Assembly: GCA_902613275.1 (NCBI GenBank)
Contig: CACMGM010000021.1
Location: 1 to 7,977 of the forward strand
Source: an uncultured Alphaproteobacteria bacterium
GTDB lineage: Bacteria; Pseudomonadota; Alphaproteobacteria; HIMB59; GCA-002718135
Direction: 5' to 3'
DNA: 7,977 nt
Shown here piece after piece: positions 1-6,559 of this stretch; positions within the stretch are counted from its first letter, which is position 1; every line of letters begins with the position of its first letter. The notes beneath the pieces are model-generated. The model did no database searches. It saw only the letters and a program-made list of their open reading frames with translations, and was not told the origin of the DNA. The position numbers were made by a program, and so were the translations under genes.

Positions 1-1199
1 AACCGGTCATCAAAATATACATTACCTTGAGGAGTAGGAATACCCGAACAATTTCCTCCAACTCTAACACCACTGATAATACCCTTAGCAATAAAATTTG
101 CAGGAAGCATTGGATCCTTATTTTTTTGACGATACAATTGATAATTTTTATTTGGGTCTGCTAAATAATATGCATACGTATTCGCTATTGGTTTTGCTCC
201 CTTTCCAAATCCAAGACAATCCCTATTAACACCAACAATTCCTGTGATTGCACCGCCAAATGGATCTAAGGCTGAGGGCGTATTATGTGTTTCAACTTTA
301 TGACAAATAATCCAATCTTTATTAAATTCTATTCCGCCGGCATTATCCGTAAAAAGAGAAACACAAAAATTATCTTTTCTTAATTGAATAATCTTTTCAG
401 TTGCGCCTTTAATGTATTTTTTAAATATACCTTCTTTAATATCATCAATTTTAGCTGAAAATATTTTGTGTTTACAGTGCTCGGACCACGTCTGTGCTAA
501 TGTTTCTATTTCTACATCAGTTGGTTTACGTTTTATAGTAGAAAAATAATTTCTTATGGCTTTTAAAGATTCTAGATCTAAGCCAAGTGTTCCTCTTCTA
601 GATTTATCATTTTCTTCAATACCAAGTTTACCAATGAGGCTGAGATGATAATCAGAAATATCTAAATTAATTTCTTTTTTACTATATTTTTTTTTTGATA
701 ATTTTACCTTTTCTATTTTGAACTGATTTTTTTTAAAATTATTTAAATATTTTTTAAATGAATAAATCTTAATTGTTTGAATTAAGGGATTTGCTTCATT
801 TTTAGATATTTTAGTAATATCTTCTTTTCTTCCTTTTATTAAAATAATTTTTGTTGAGCCAAGTTCAAAGCTTTTAAAACTACTTTTAAGATTATCTTTG
901 ATTATTTCTTTTACAGTTGTAGCAATATTATCAGTTACACCTGGTAAAAATTTTATTTCTACAACCCAGTTAAAATTACTATAACTAGATAAAACCTTAT
1001 TTACATTTTTTTTTGTTAATATTGTTTGAGAAACGTCATTAGAAATAAGTTTACTTATTTTAGTAAACTTTTGATCATCAAGATTTCTCGAAAAGAAATA
1101 TCCATCTATAATTTTGATGGATTTATTATTGTGTTCTTTTTGTAGTGAACTTTCTTTCCCTGTCTTCTCAATGGAGAGAATTTGAATTGTATTTGTCAT
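1..1199 (-). CDS. purL: FGAM synthase, fused PurS-PurL type (5' part, continues off left edge)
   Basis: Phosphoribosylformylglycinamidine synthase, step 4 of IMP synthesis: converts FGAR, ATP and glutamine-derived ammonia to FGAM in the cytosol. The first 399 codons are present and the frame is open at base 1. The start is ATG at 1199-1197; an in-frame TGA at 1214-1212 with no start codon between rules out a longer protein. Residues about 77-147 (NWVVEIKFLPGVTDN ... NPLIQTIKIYS) look like a PurS unit, and residues 1-64 may be a diverged first copy. The PurL catalytic part then begins: TWSEHCKHKIF at 238-248 holds the family's SEHC/H signature, VETHNTPSALDPFGGAITG at 302-320 is the ATP/substrate region, and RVGGN...GIPTPQGNVYFDDR at 379-399 is the conserved block after it. 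Standalone alphaproteobacterial PurL normally lacks the first ~150 residues and uses a separate PurS. Whether a PurQ glutaminase domain is fused at the far end cannot be seen. It is divergent from purM. No Shine-Dalgarno sequence precedes the ATG. Confidence 0.93.
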   Translation of the reverse strand, partial: MTNTIQILSIEKTGKESSLQKEHNNKSIKIIDGYFFSRNLDDQKFTKISKLISNDVSQTILTKKNVNKVLSSYSNFNWVVEIKFLPGVTDNIATTVKEIIKDNLKSSFKSFELGSTKIILIKGRKEDITKISKNEANPLIQTIKIYSFKKYLNNFKKNQFKIEKVKLSKKKYSKKEINLDISDYHLSLIGKLGIEENDKSRRGTLGLDLESLKAIRNYFSTIKRKPTDVEIETLAQTWSEHCKHKIFSAKIDDIKEGIFKKYIKGATEKIIQLRKDNFCVSLFTDNAGGIEFNKDWIICHKVETHNTPSALDPFGGAITGIVGVNRDCLGFGKGAKPIANTYAYYLADPNKNYQLYRQKNKDPMLPANFIAKGIISGVRVGGNCSGIPTPQGNVYFDDR

Positions 1200-1272
1200 T
1201 ATGAGTACGAATCAACTTAATTTACTATATTAATAGTTTACTCGTTAAGGATTCGTTTAAAACTAATTAAAT
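1200..1272. promoter_or_regulatory. Divergent purL / purM intergenic promoter region
   Basis: The 73 bp between the two outward-facing start codons must hold promoters for purL (leftward) and purM-N-F-D-C (rightward) unless these lie inside the genes. The middle is almost pure A/T. TACTAT (1223-1228) or TATATT (1226-1231) could serve as a rightward -10 and TATAGT (1229-1224) as a leftward -10, but none has a good -35 at 16-18 bp. TTGTCA at 1193-1198 resembles a -35 but lies 24 bp or more from those boxes. Exact promoters are therefore not called. A shared regulatory region is inferred from gene orientation and from the inverted repeat listed separately. Neither flanking gene has a clear ribosome-binding site; AAGGA at 1247-1251 is 21 nt from the purM ATG, too far to act normally. 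Confidence 0.55.
1207..1256. repeat. Interrupted inverted repeat in the divergent pur promoter, possible operator
   Basis: ACGAATC (1207-1213) is the exact reverse complement of GATTCGT (1250-1256). Just inside, CTTAA (1216-1220) matches TTAAG (1245-1249). This gives 12 paired positions broken only by an AA bulge at 1214-1215. The 24-base centre (1221-1244) contains a smaller inverted repeat, ACTAT (1224-1228) and ATAGT (1233-1237). The candidate -10 boxes lie between the arms. The placement suits a repressor or activator site acting on both units, or an RNA hairpin in a 5' leader. The arms do not match the E. coli PurR consensus as I remember it, so no regulator is named. In AT-rich DNA part of this could be chance. 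Confidence 0.4.
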
Positions 1273-2307
1273 ATGACAACATATAAAGAAGCAGGTGTTG
1301 ATATAGAAAATACAGATGCCCTTGTTGAAGATATTTCTGAGCTAAGCAAATCAACAAACAGAAACGGAAATTTTGATAAAATTGGCGGATTTGGTGGTAT
1401 TTTTGATCTTAAAAATTGTGGATATGAAGATCCTTTGTTGGTCTCTGGAACAGATGGCATAGGGACAAAAATATTACTAGGTATTGAAACTGACATTTTA
1501 GATGGCTTGGGTCATGATCTCGTTGGTATGTGCCTTAATGATATTCTTTGCCATGGGGCAGAGCCATTATTTTTTTTAGATTACTATGCTTCTTCCAAGA
1601 TTGATAAAAATTCTTTTTTAAAAATTATGAAAAGTATCACTGAAGCTTGCAAGATAAATAATTGCTCTCTTATTGGTGGTGAAACAGCAGAGATGCCTGG
1701 GCTTTATAAAAAAGACGATTTTGATTTTGCTGGATTTTGTGTTGGTGCAGTAGAGAGAAAAAAAATTCTACCTAAAAGAGATGTCATGAAAGAAGATGAT
1801 CTTTTATATGGGATTAGATCTTCGGGCTTTCATTCAAATGGATATTCTCTCATTAGAAAAGTTTTAAAAGATAAAAATATAGATCTACATAAAGAAGCAG
1901 AATTTAAATCATCTTATGAAACAAATGCAGCAGCCTTAATGGCTCCAACAAAATTATATTTTCCTTTTTTAAAGAAAATTTTAACAACAAATCTGATCAA
2001 CGGTATTTCGCATATAACAGGCGGAGGTATTGTTGGTAATGCGCCAAGAATGCTATCTGAAAATTTATCAGCAAGGATTGATAAAAAATTTATTTGTGAT
2101 GAAGAAATTTTCCAATGGTTTCAAAGTTTAGCTAATATTTCAGATGAAGAAATGTTGAATACCTTTAATTGTGGATTAGGTTTGATAATGACTATTTCAA
2201 AAAATAATTACAAAGAATTTGAACAATTAATAAAAGATGAAAATTTAGATATTTTTGAAATTGGGAAAATAGAAGTTAACAAATCATCAAGGTGTACAAT
2301 TAGTTGA
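1273..2307 (+). CDS. purM: Phosphoribosylformylglycinamidine cyclo-ligase (AIR synthetase)
   Basis: Step 5 of IMP synthesis: ATP-dependent ring closure of FGAM to AIR, in the cytosol, normally as a homodimer. The 344-residue length is usual for PurM. Visible family blocks are YKEAGVDIENTDALV (4-18), the SGTDGIGTK phosphate/ATP region (58-66), GLGHDLVGMCLNDILCHGAEPLFFLDYYA (78-106, here split as GLGHDLVGMCLND and GAEPLFFLDYYA), GGETAEMPGLY (135-145), SSGFHSNGYSLIRKV (183-197) and SHITGGGIVGNAPRML (246-261). The fold is the same AIRS-type fold as the PurL catalytic domain encoded divergently next door, and PurL's product is its substrate. The start is fixed because an in-frame TAA lies at 1264-1266. 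No Shine-Dalgarno sequence is visible. It is the first gene of the rightward operon, and its TGA overlaps the purN start by 4 nt, so translational coupling is likely. Confidence 0.97.
   Translation: MTTYKEAGVDIENTDALVEDISELSKSTNRNGNFDKIGGFGGIFDLKNCGYEDPLLVSGTDGIGTKILLGIETDILDGLGHDLVGMCLNDILCHGAEPLFFLDYYASSKIDKNSFLKIMKSITEACKINNCSLIGGETAEMPGLYKKDDFDFAGFCVGAVERKKILPKRDVMKEDDLLYGIRSSGFHSNGYSLIRKVLKDKNIDLHKEAEFKSSYETNAAALMAPTKLYFPFLKKILTTNLINGISHITGGGIVGNAPRMLSENLSARIDKKFICDEEIFQWFQSLANISDEEMLNTFNCGLGLIMTISKNNYKEFEQLIKDENLDIFEIGKIEVNKSSRCTIS
2289..2294 (+). promoter_or_regulatory. Ribosome-binding site supporting the purN TTG start
   Basis: AAGGTG lies 9 nt upstream of the TTG at 2304-2306, inside the end of purM. 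It is one of only two convincing Shine-Dalgarno-like sequences in the window and supports TTG rather than a later codon as the purN start. Confidence 0.55.
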
Positions 2308-2873
2308 AAAAATTACAAGTTGCTATTTTCATATCAGGAAGAGGTTCCAATTTAGAATCCCTAATACAATCATCATTTAAAAAACAAAGTTTAGTAGAGG
2401 TTCAATTAGTCGTCTCTAATAATTCCAAAGCAAAAGGTTTAACTATTGCCAAAAAAAATAAAATTCCATTCATACATTTTATTCCAAAAAAAAAATTCGA
2501 AAACAAAGTCATAAAGTATCTAAAAAATATAGATATCATTTGTTTGGCTGGTTTTATGCAAGTTTTAGACTCAAAATTTGTAAGACAGTGGCAATCGCGA
2601 TTAATCAATATTCATCCATCTTATCTTCCAGCTTTCAAAGGCTTAAATGCTCAGGATCAGGCCATAAAGGCTAAAGCAAGCTATTCTGGTTGTAGTGTTC
2701 ATTACGTAAGCACTAAAATTGACTCTGGAAAGATTATATTGCAAAAAAAAGTAAAGATTTTGAAGAAAGATAATACCGAATCACTCTCAAAGAAAATATT
2801 GATAGAAGAGCATAAGGTTTATCCAAGAGCATTACAGATGGTTGCAAAAACACTTTTAACAAGACAACAGTAA
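2304..2873 (+). CDS. purN: Phosphoribosylglycinamide formyltransferase 1 (GART), TTG start
   Basis: Step 3 of IMP synthesis: transfers a formyl group from 10-formyltetrahydrofolate to GAR, giving FGAR. At 189 residues it is a normal-length, single-domain GART. The N-terminal substrate loop is FISGRGSNLESL (9-20). NIHPSYLP (102-109) supplies the catalytic Asn102 and His104, and VSTKIDSGKIILQ (135-147) supplies Asp140, so the Asn/His/Asp trio known from E. coli PurN (Asn106, His108, Asp144) is intact. The position of E. coli His119 is Asn115 here, a variation I believe is seen in other bacterial PurN proteins. The start is TTG at 2304; no in-frame ATG precedes the substrate loop, so TTG is needed for a complete fold. 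TTGA overlaps the purM stop, implying coupled translation. The stop is 1 nt from the purF ATG. Having PurN means GAR formylation uses folate; the formate-dependent PurT is not in the window. Confidence 0.95.
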   Translation: MKKLQVAIFISGRGSNLESLIQSSFKKQSLVEVQLVVSNNSKAKGLTIAKKNKIPFIHFIPKKKFENKVIKYLKNIDIICLAGFMQVLDSKFVRQWQSRLINIHPSYLPAFKGLNAQDQAIKAKASYSGCSVHYVSTKIDSGKIILQKKVKILKKDNTESLSKKILIEEHKVYPRALQMVAKTLLTRQQ

Positions 2874-2874
2874 G

Positions 2875-4362
2875 ATGAAAAATCGATTAAATTTCCTAAA
2901 AAAATTCGAGGTAAGGCAATCTCATGTTCCCAGATTTAATGAGGAGTGTGGAGTTTTTGGAATAAGTGGAACCAAGGATGCTGCTGCCTTAACAGCTCTT
3001 GGTTTGCATGCGTTGCAACATCGTGGTCAAGAAGGTTGTGGAATTGTAAGTTATGATGGCAACTCCTATCACTCAGAAAGAAAATTTGGATTGGTTGGCG
3101 ATAATTTTACAAAGAAACACGCATTAGATAAGTTAAAGGGAAAAATAGCGATAGGACACAATCGCTATTCAACAACGGGCGGTGAAACAATAAGGAATAT
3201 ACAACCTTTTTATGCTGACCTGCATGGTGGAGCTATTAGTATTGCTCATAATGGTAATTTAACTAATGCACTCCTTTTAAGAGAGCAAATGGTACGTGAA
3301 GGTGCAATATTTCAAACAACATCAGATACTGAAACAATTGTTCAGCTTGTAGCTCGTTCAAAAAAGAAAGATATTTTAAATAAAATTATTGATGCTTTAA
3401 TGCAAATTCAAGGTGGTTATGCTTTATCAATTATTGCTAATGGTACGTTGATTGGTGCAAGAGATCCATTAGGTATTCGACCACTTGTTTTAGGTAAATT
3501 TAAAAATGCATTTATCCTTGCCTCTGAAACTTGTGCGCTAGACATTATAGGTGCAAAATTTATCCGTGAAATTGAAAATGGAGAAGTTGTAGTTATTAAA
3601 AATAATAAAGTTGAAAGTAGAAGACCTTTTCCAAAAAAACAAATCAAACCTTGTGTATTTGAATTTATTTATTTTTCACGGCCAGATAGTATTTTAAAAA
3701 ATAAAACCGCCTATGAATATAGAAAAAATTTAGGAACATACTTAGCAAAAGAAACCGATATAAAACCTGATGTAGTCGTACCAGTTCCAGACTCTGGTGT
3801 TCCCGCTGCGCTTGGTTTTAGTCAAGAGTCCGGTATTCCTTTTGAGTTAGGATTAATACGAAATCATTATGTGGGAAGGACATTTATTGAGCCAACTCAG
3901 CAAATTAGAAGTTTAGGTGTAAAGTTAAAACTAAATCCTAACCAAAGTTCTATTAAAAAAAAGAAAGTAGTTTTAATTGACGATTCATTGGTTCGAGGAA
4001 CAACATCCACCAAGATAATAAAAATGCTTTATGATTTTGGCGCAAAAGAAGTCCATATGCGTATTGCTTCACCTGCAATTAAATATCCTGATTTTTATGG
4101 AGTCGATACTCCGACCCAAAAAGAATTATTAGCTGCAAACAAAAATTTAGAGGAAATGTGTAAATATATTGGCGCTAAATCATTAAAATTTTTATCATTA
4201 GATGGTCTGTATCAGTCTCTTGGTTATGATGAGAGAGATAATGATAATCCTCAATTTACTGATCATTATTTTACAGGAGAGTATCCAGTCAGACCTTTAG
4301 ATTACTTGAATGACGAAAGTTTAAAAAAACTATCATTTTTAAGTCTTGCTTCAAATAATTAA
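2875..4362 (+). CDS. purF: Amidophosphoribosyltransferase (PRPP amidotransferase)
   Basis: First committed step of purine synthesis: PRPP plus glutamine gives 5-phosphoribosylamine. It is usually the pathway's main feedback-inhibited enzyme. At 495 residues it has two domains. The N-terminal Ntn-type glutaminase begins at Cys25 (EECGVFGI, 23-30), with ALQHRGQEGCGI (46-57), HNRYSTTGG (95-103) and AHNGNL (124-129). The C-terminal phosphoribosyltransferase domain has the PRPP loop VVLIDDSLVRGTTS (365-378) and the substrate region VVPVPDSGVPAA (301-312). Residues 1-24 precede the nucleophile and would be removed as a propeptide if it matures like Bacillus PurF. Three of the four positions that bind the [4Fe-4S] cluster in Bacillus PurF are not Cys: Cys260 is kept, but YPDFYG (404-409) and NPQFTDHYFTG (458-468) lack the others, so a cluster-free enzyme like that of E. 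coli is expected. It starts 1 nt after the purN stop without a clear Shine-Dalgarno sequence. Confidence 0.97.
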   Translation: MKNRLNFLKKFEVRQSHVPRFNEECGVFGISGTKDAAALTALGLHALQHRGQEGCGIVSYDGNSYHSERKFGLVGDNFTKKHALDKLKGKIAIGHNRYSTTGGETIRNIQPFYADLHGGAISIAHNGNLTNALLLREQMVREGAIFQTTSDTETIVQLVARSKKKDILNKIIDALMQIQGGYALSIIANGTLIGARDPLGIRPLVLGKFKNAFILASETCALDIIGAKFIREIENGEVVVIKNNKVESRRPFPKKQIKPCVFEFIYFSRPDSILKNKTAYEYRKNLGTYLAKETDIKPDVVVPVPDSGVPAALGFSQESGIPFELGLIRNHYVGRTFIEPTQQIRSLGVKLKLNPNQSSIKKKKVVLIDDSLVRGTTSTKIIKMLYDFGAKEVHMRIASPAIKYPDFYGVDTPTQKELLAANKNLEEMCKYIGAKSLKFLSLDGLYQSLGYDERDNDNPQFTDHYFTGEYPVRPLDYLNDESLKKLSFLSLASNN

Positions 4363-4381
4363 TTAATGAATTATTTTTTTT
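4354..4381 (+). terminator. AT-only hairpin plus T-tract between purF and purD (weak terminator or attenuator)
   Basis: AATAATT (4354-4360, overlapping the purF stop codon) pairs with AATTATT (4369-4375) around the loop AATTAATG. The right arm runs into eight consecutive T residues (4374-4381) that end 1 nt before the purD ATG. The shape is that of an intrinsic terminator, but all seven pairs are A-T, so the stem is weak. It may cut expression of purD-purC relative to purM-N-F, or the U-rich leader may instead aid purD translation. The 20-bp gap is the longest inside the operon. Confidence 0.35.
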
Positions 4382-4382
4382 C

Positions 4383-5660
4383 ATGAACGTTCTTGTCATT
4401 GGTAATGGTGGAAGAGAGCACGCATTATGTTATGGTATAAAACAATCTCCTAATTGTTCTAATTTATATTGTATTCCTGGAAGTGATAGTATCAGTGAAA
4501 TTGCTTCTTCGATTATCACAGATGTTAATGATCATGATGCTATTCTTCAATTTTGTTTTGAAAGTAAAATTGATCTTGTGGTGATAGGTCCAGAACTACC
4601 TTTAACTAAAGGATTATCCAACCTTTTAATGAACAATTCTATTTTAGTCTTTGGCCCTGATCAGATGGGAGCTGAACTAGAAAAATCAAAAAAGTTTACA
4701 AAAGATATTTGTAAAAAATTACATATAGCAACAGCTGCTTATGACGTATTTGACAATTATGATGATGCCTTCATTTTTTGTCAAAACCAATCCTATCCTC
4801 TTGTTATTAAAGCTGATGGTTTAGCAGCAGGAAAAGGAGTTATTATTTGTCAAACAATGGAAGATGCGAAAGATGCACTGATTAAATGTTTTAAAGATAA
4901 TTCTTTTGGTGATGCGGGTTCAGTTGTTGTTATTGAAGAATTTTTAGTTGGTGAAGAGGTAAGTTTATTTTCACTTGTTGATAAAAATGGATTTGTGTTG
5001 CCGCTTACAACAGCACAAGATCATAAAAAAATCTTGGAAGGAGAAAAAGGGTTAAACACTGGTGGTATGGGAGCCTACACACCTGTTCCTTCTATTTCAT
5101 CAAATAAAATGAATGAATTATCCAACACATTTGTTGAACCTATCGTTCGACATCTTGCTGAACAAGGCATCAAGTATCAAGGAATGTTTTATGCAGGATT
5201 AATTCTAACAGATAAGGGTCCAAATTTACTTGAAATTAATGTTCGTTTCGGCGATCCGGAAACACAAGCAATTATTCCACTATTAGAAACAGATTTATTA
5301 GAACTCCTTCATGCATCAGCGATAGGCACCTTAAATGAAATAAAAAAAATTAAGTGGAAAAATGATTATGCCATGACAGTAGTAATGGCTGCTCATGGTT
5401 ATCCTGAGGATTATAATAAATTAACACCAATTAATAATTTGGAAAATCTTAATTTAACAACAGATGACTATCTATTTCATGCAGGAACAATCCTTAAAGA
5501 AAACAAATGGCTCTCTAATGGGGGGCGTGTTTTAAATATCTCTAATACGGGTAAGGATTTAAAAACTATTAGAGAAAATATTCACAATATAATCAATCAA
5601 ATTAATTGGGATGAGGGATATTATCGAAAAGATATTGGTTGGAGATATATTGATGAGTAA
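4383..5660 (+). CDS. purD: Phosphoribosylamine--glycine ligase (GAR synthetase)
   Basis: Step 2 of IMP synthesis: ATP-dependent joining of glycine to the unstable phosphoribosylamine made by PurF, giving GAR. The 425-residue length is standard. It has the ATP-grasp architecture: N-terminal GNGGREHAL (7-15) and VVIGPELPL (66-74), an ATP-grasp core with PLVIKADGLAAGKGV (139-153) and VIEEFLVGEEVSLF (183-196), the signature block QDHKKILEGEKGLNTGGMGAY (212-232, starting QDHKK and ending GGMGAY), and metal/ATP ligands in LLEINVRFGDPETQ (282-295). A C-terminal domain ends in KDIGWRYIDE (416-425). The early PGNAG motif of most PurD proteins reads PGSDS (32-36), a small departure. The ATG follows an unbroken T run and has no Shine-Dalgarno sequence. 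The 3' end overlaps purC by 8 nt. The adjacency of purF and purD fits the short life of phosphoribosylamine. Confidence 0.97.
   Translation: MNVLVIGNGGREHALCYGIKQSPNCSNLYCIPGSDSISEIASSIITDVNDHDAILQFCFESKIDLVVIGPELPLTKGLSNLLMNNSILVFGPDQMGAELEKSKKFTKDICKKLHIATAAYDVFDNYDDAFIFCQNQSYPLVIKADGLAAGKGVIICQTMEDAKDALIKCFKDNSFGDAGSVVVIEEFLVGEEVSLFSLVDKNGFVLPLTTAQDHKKILEGEKGLNTGGMGAYTPVPSISSNKMNELSNTFVEPIVRHLAEQGIKYQGMFYAGLILTDKGPNLLEINVRFGDPETQAIIPLLETDLLELLHASAIGTLNEIKKIKWKNDYAMTVVMAAHGYPEDYNKLTPINNLENLNLTTDDYLFHAGTILKENKWLSNGGRVLNISNTGKDLKTIRENIHNIINQINWDEGYYRKDIGWRYIDE
5641..5644 (+). promoter_or_regulatory. Ribosome-binding site fixing the purC start
   Basis: GGAG lies 8 nt before the ATG at 5653, within the purD 3' end. 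It is a good Shine-Dalgarno match at the normal distance. The in-frame ATG 14 codons further upstream (5611) has no such site. Confidence 0.6.
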
Positions 5661-6549
5661 TTCTTTTTTAGTTGAAGGAAAAACAAAAATTATCGAGAAA
5701 ACAAATGATCAAAATATCATTCGAATTGTAACAAAAGATTTTTTAACAGGTGGGGATGCAGCGAAGAAAGAGGAAATTAAAGATATTGGAATACAAAAGA
5801 CAAAACAAACAAGTAATGTGTTTAGTATGCTAAGTAAGGCAGGTATTGCAACATCATTTATTGAACAAGATTCGCCAAATAGTCTTTTAAGTTACAACTG
5901 TAATATGCTTCCTTTAGAATTTGTAGTTAGACGCTATGCATGGGGAAGTTATTTAAGTAGAAACACTCAATTTGCAAAAGATAAAAGCAATCCTCATCAA
6001 TTTGAAAACTTAGTTTGGGAAATATTTCATAAACAAGCGGTTGTTATCCCTCCACATGTTGAAGAAACTGTTCAAATGGATGAGAGTGAAGCGAGAAGAC
6101 AATTTTTAAAAGATGGAAAATGGGAAGAGGGTATATTTACGGATCCTTTAGTAAAAACAGGAGAAGAATGGGAGTTATTTTCTGCTAAACAGCCTATAAC
6201 AAGCAAAAGCTTGATGAAAACCAAAAAATTATTGTCTGATCAGGAATTAGAAATAGCTATTAACAAAATTATTCTTCCAAGTTTTGAGCTTATTGAAGAC
6301 AAATGGAAAACTATTAAGACAATTGATGGTCCTATACATTTAGTTGATATTAAGTTTGAGCTTGGTTTTAAAGTATCGGATAATTCTTTAGTTTTATCTG
6401 ATGTCGTTGATAATGATAGTTGGCGAATATGGCCTGGGGGAGATCCTACTAAACAATTAGATAAACAATCTTTTCGTGAAGGAGAAGATTTAGTAAATGT
6501 TGCCAATAAATATCAATTAGTAACGCAGTTAACTGATCAATTTAATTAA
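5653..6549 (+). CDS. purC: SAICAR synthetase, long form resembling the eukaryotic type
   Basis: Step 7 of IMP synthesis: CAIR plus aspartate and ATP gives SAICAR. With the start at 5653 the protein has 298 residues; an in-frame ATG at 5611 would add 14 residues with no place in the family. The chosen start puts LVEGKTKII at 6-14, where the family's EGKTK block belongs, and has GGAG 8 nt upstream. Other blocks are TGGDAAKKEEI (32-42), NMLPLEFVVRRYAWGSYLSR (84-103), HLVDIKFELGF (229-239) and SDVVDNDSWRIWPGGDP (249-265). E. coli PurC is about 237 residues. The extra length lies mainly at 105-190, and the VDNDSWR-W-GGD block recalls the SAICAR synthetase half of animal PAICS and yeast Ade1. That similarity is from memory. 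It is the last gene of the rightward operon, overlaps purD by 8 nt, and converges on purK 10 bp away. Confidence 0.95.
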   Translation: MSNSFLVEGKTKIIEKTNDQNIIRIVTKDFLTGGDAAKKEEIKDIGIQKTKQTSNVFSMLSKAGIATSFIEQDSPNSLLSYNCNMLPLEFVVRRYAWGSYLSRNTQFAKDKSNPHQFENLVWEIFHKQAVVIPPHVEETVQMDESEARRQFLKDGKWEEGIFTDPLVKTGEEWELFSAKQPITSKSLMKTKKLLSDQELEIAINKIILPSFELIEDKWKTIKTIDGPIHLVDIKFELGFKVSDNSLVLSDVVDNDSWRIWPGGDPTKQLDKQSFREGEDLVNVANKYQLVTQLTDQFN

Positions 6550-6559
6550 AGTTAATAAT
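6529..6559. other. Convergent purC / purK junction with a weak hairpin
   Basis: Only 10 bp (6550-6559) separate the purC TAA from the purK TAA on the other strand. TTAACT (6529-6534) and AGTTAA (6550-6555) could pair as a 6-bp stem with a 15-base loop, but the stem is AT-rich and no run of T follows closely on either strand. I see no convincing intrinsic terminator. Transcripts from the two sides probably overlap or end by another means. Confidence 0.3.

Noticed and set aside
661..760. Runs of T and poly-lysine-like codons in purL as a possible frameshift
   Set aside because: The minus-strand frame stays open for all 399 codons and homology continues on both sides, so this is simply lysine-rich, AT-rich linker sequence.
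1193..1228. Sigma-70 promoter from TTGTCA (1193-1198) and TACTAT (1223-1228)
   Set aside because: The spacer is 24 bp, too long for a standard promoter; kept only as a note in the intergenic region.
1200..1272. Purine riboswitch in the purL-purM gap
   Set aside because: 73 bp shared by two divergent genes, almost all A/T, with no conserved three-way junction sequence; too short and unlike the known aptamer.
1263..1496. 77-codon open frame on the minus strand over the purM start
   Set aside because: It lies wholly antisense to the conserved PurM N-terminus, has no recognisable domain and no independent start signal; a shadow frame.
2402..2608. 68-codon minus-strand frame inside purN
   Set aside because: Antisense to the conserved PurN coding sequence; hydrophobic look comes from AT-rich complement codons.
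3417..3647. 76-codon minus-strand frame inside purF
   Set aside because: Antisense to a well-conserved PurF region; no family resemblance.
6240..6506. 88-codon minus-strand frame inside purC
   Set aside because: Antisense to the conserved VDNDSWR block of PurC; no support as a gene.
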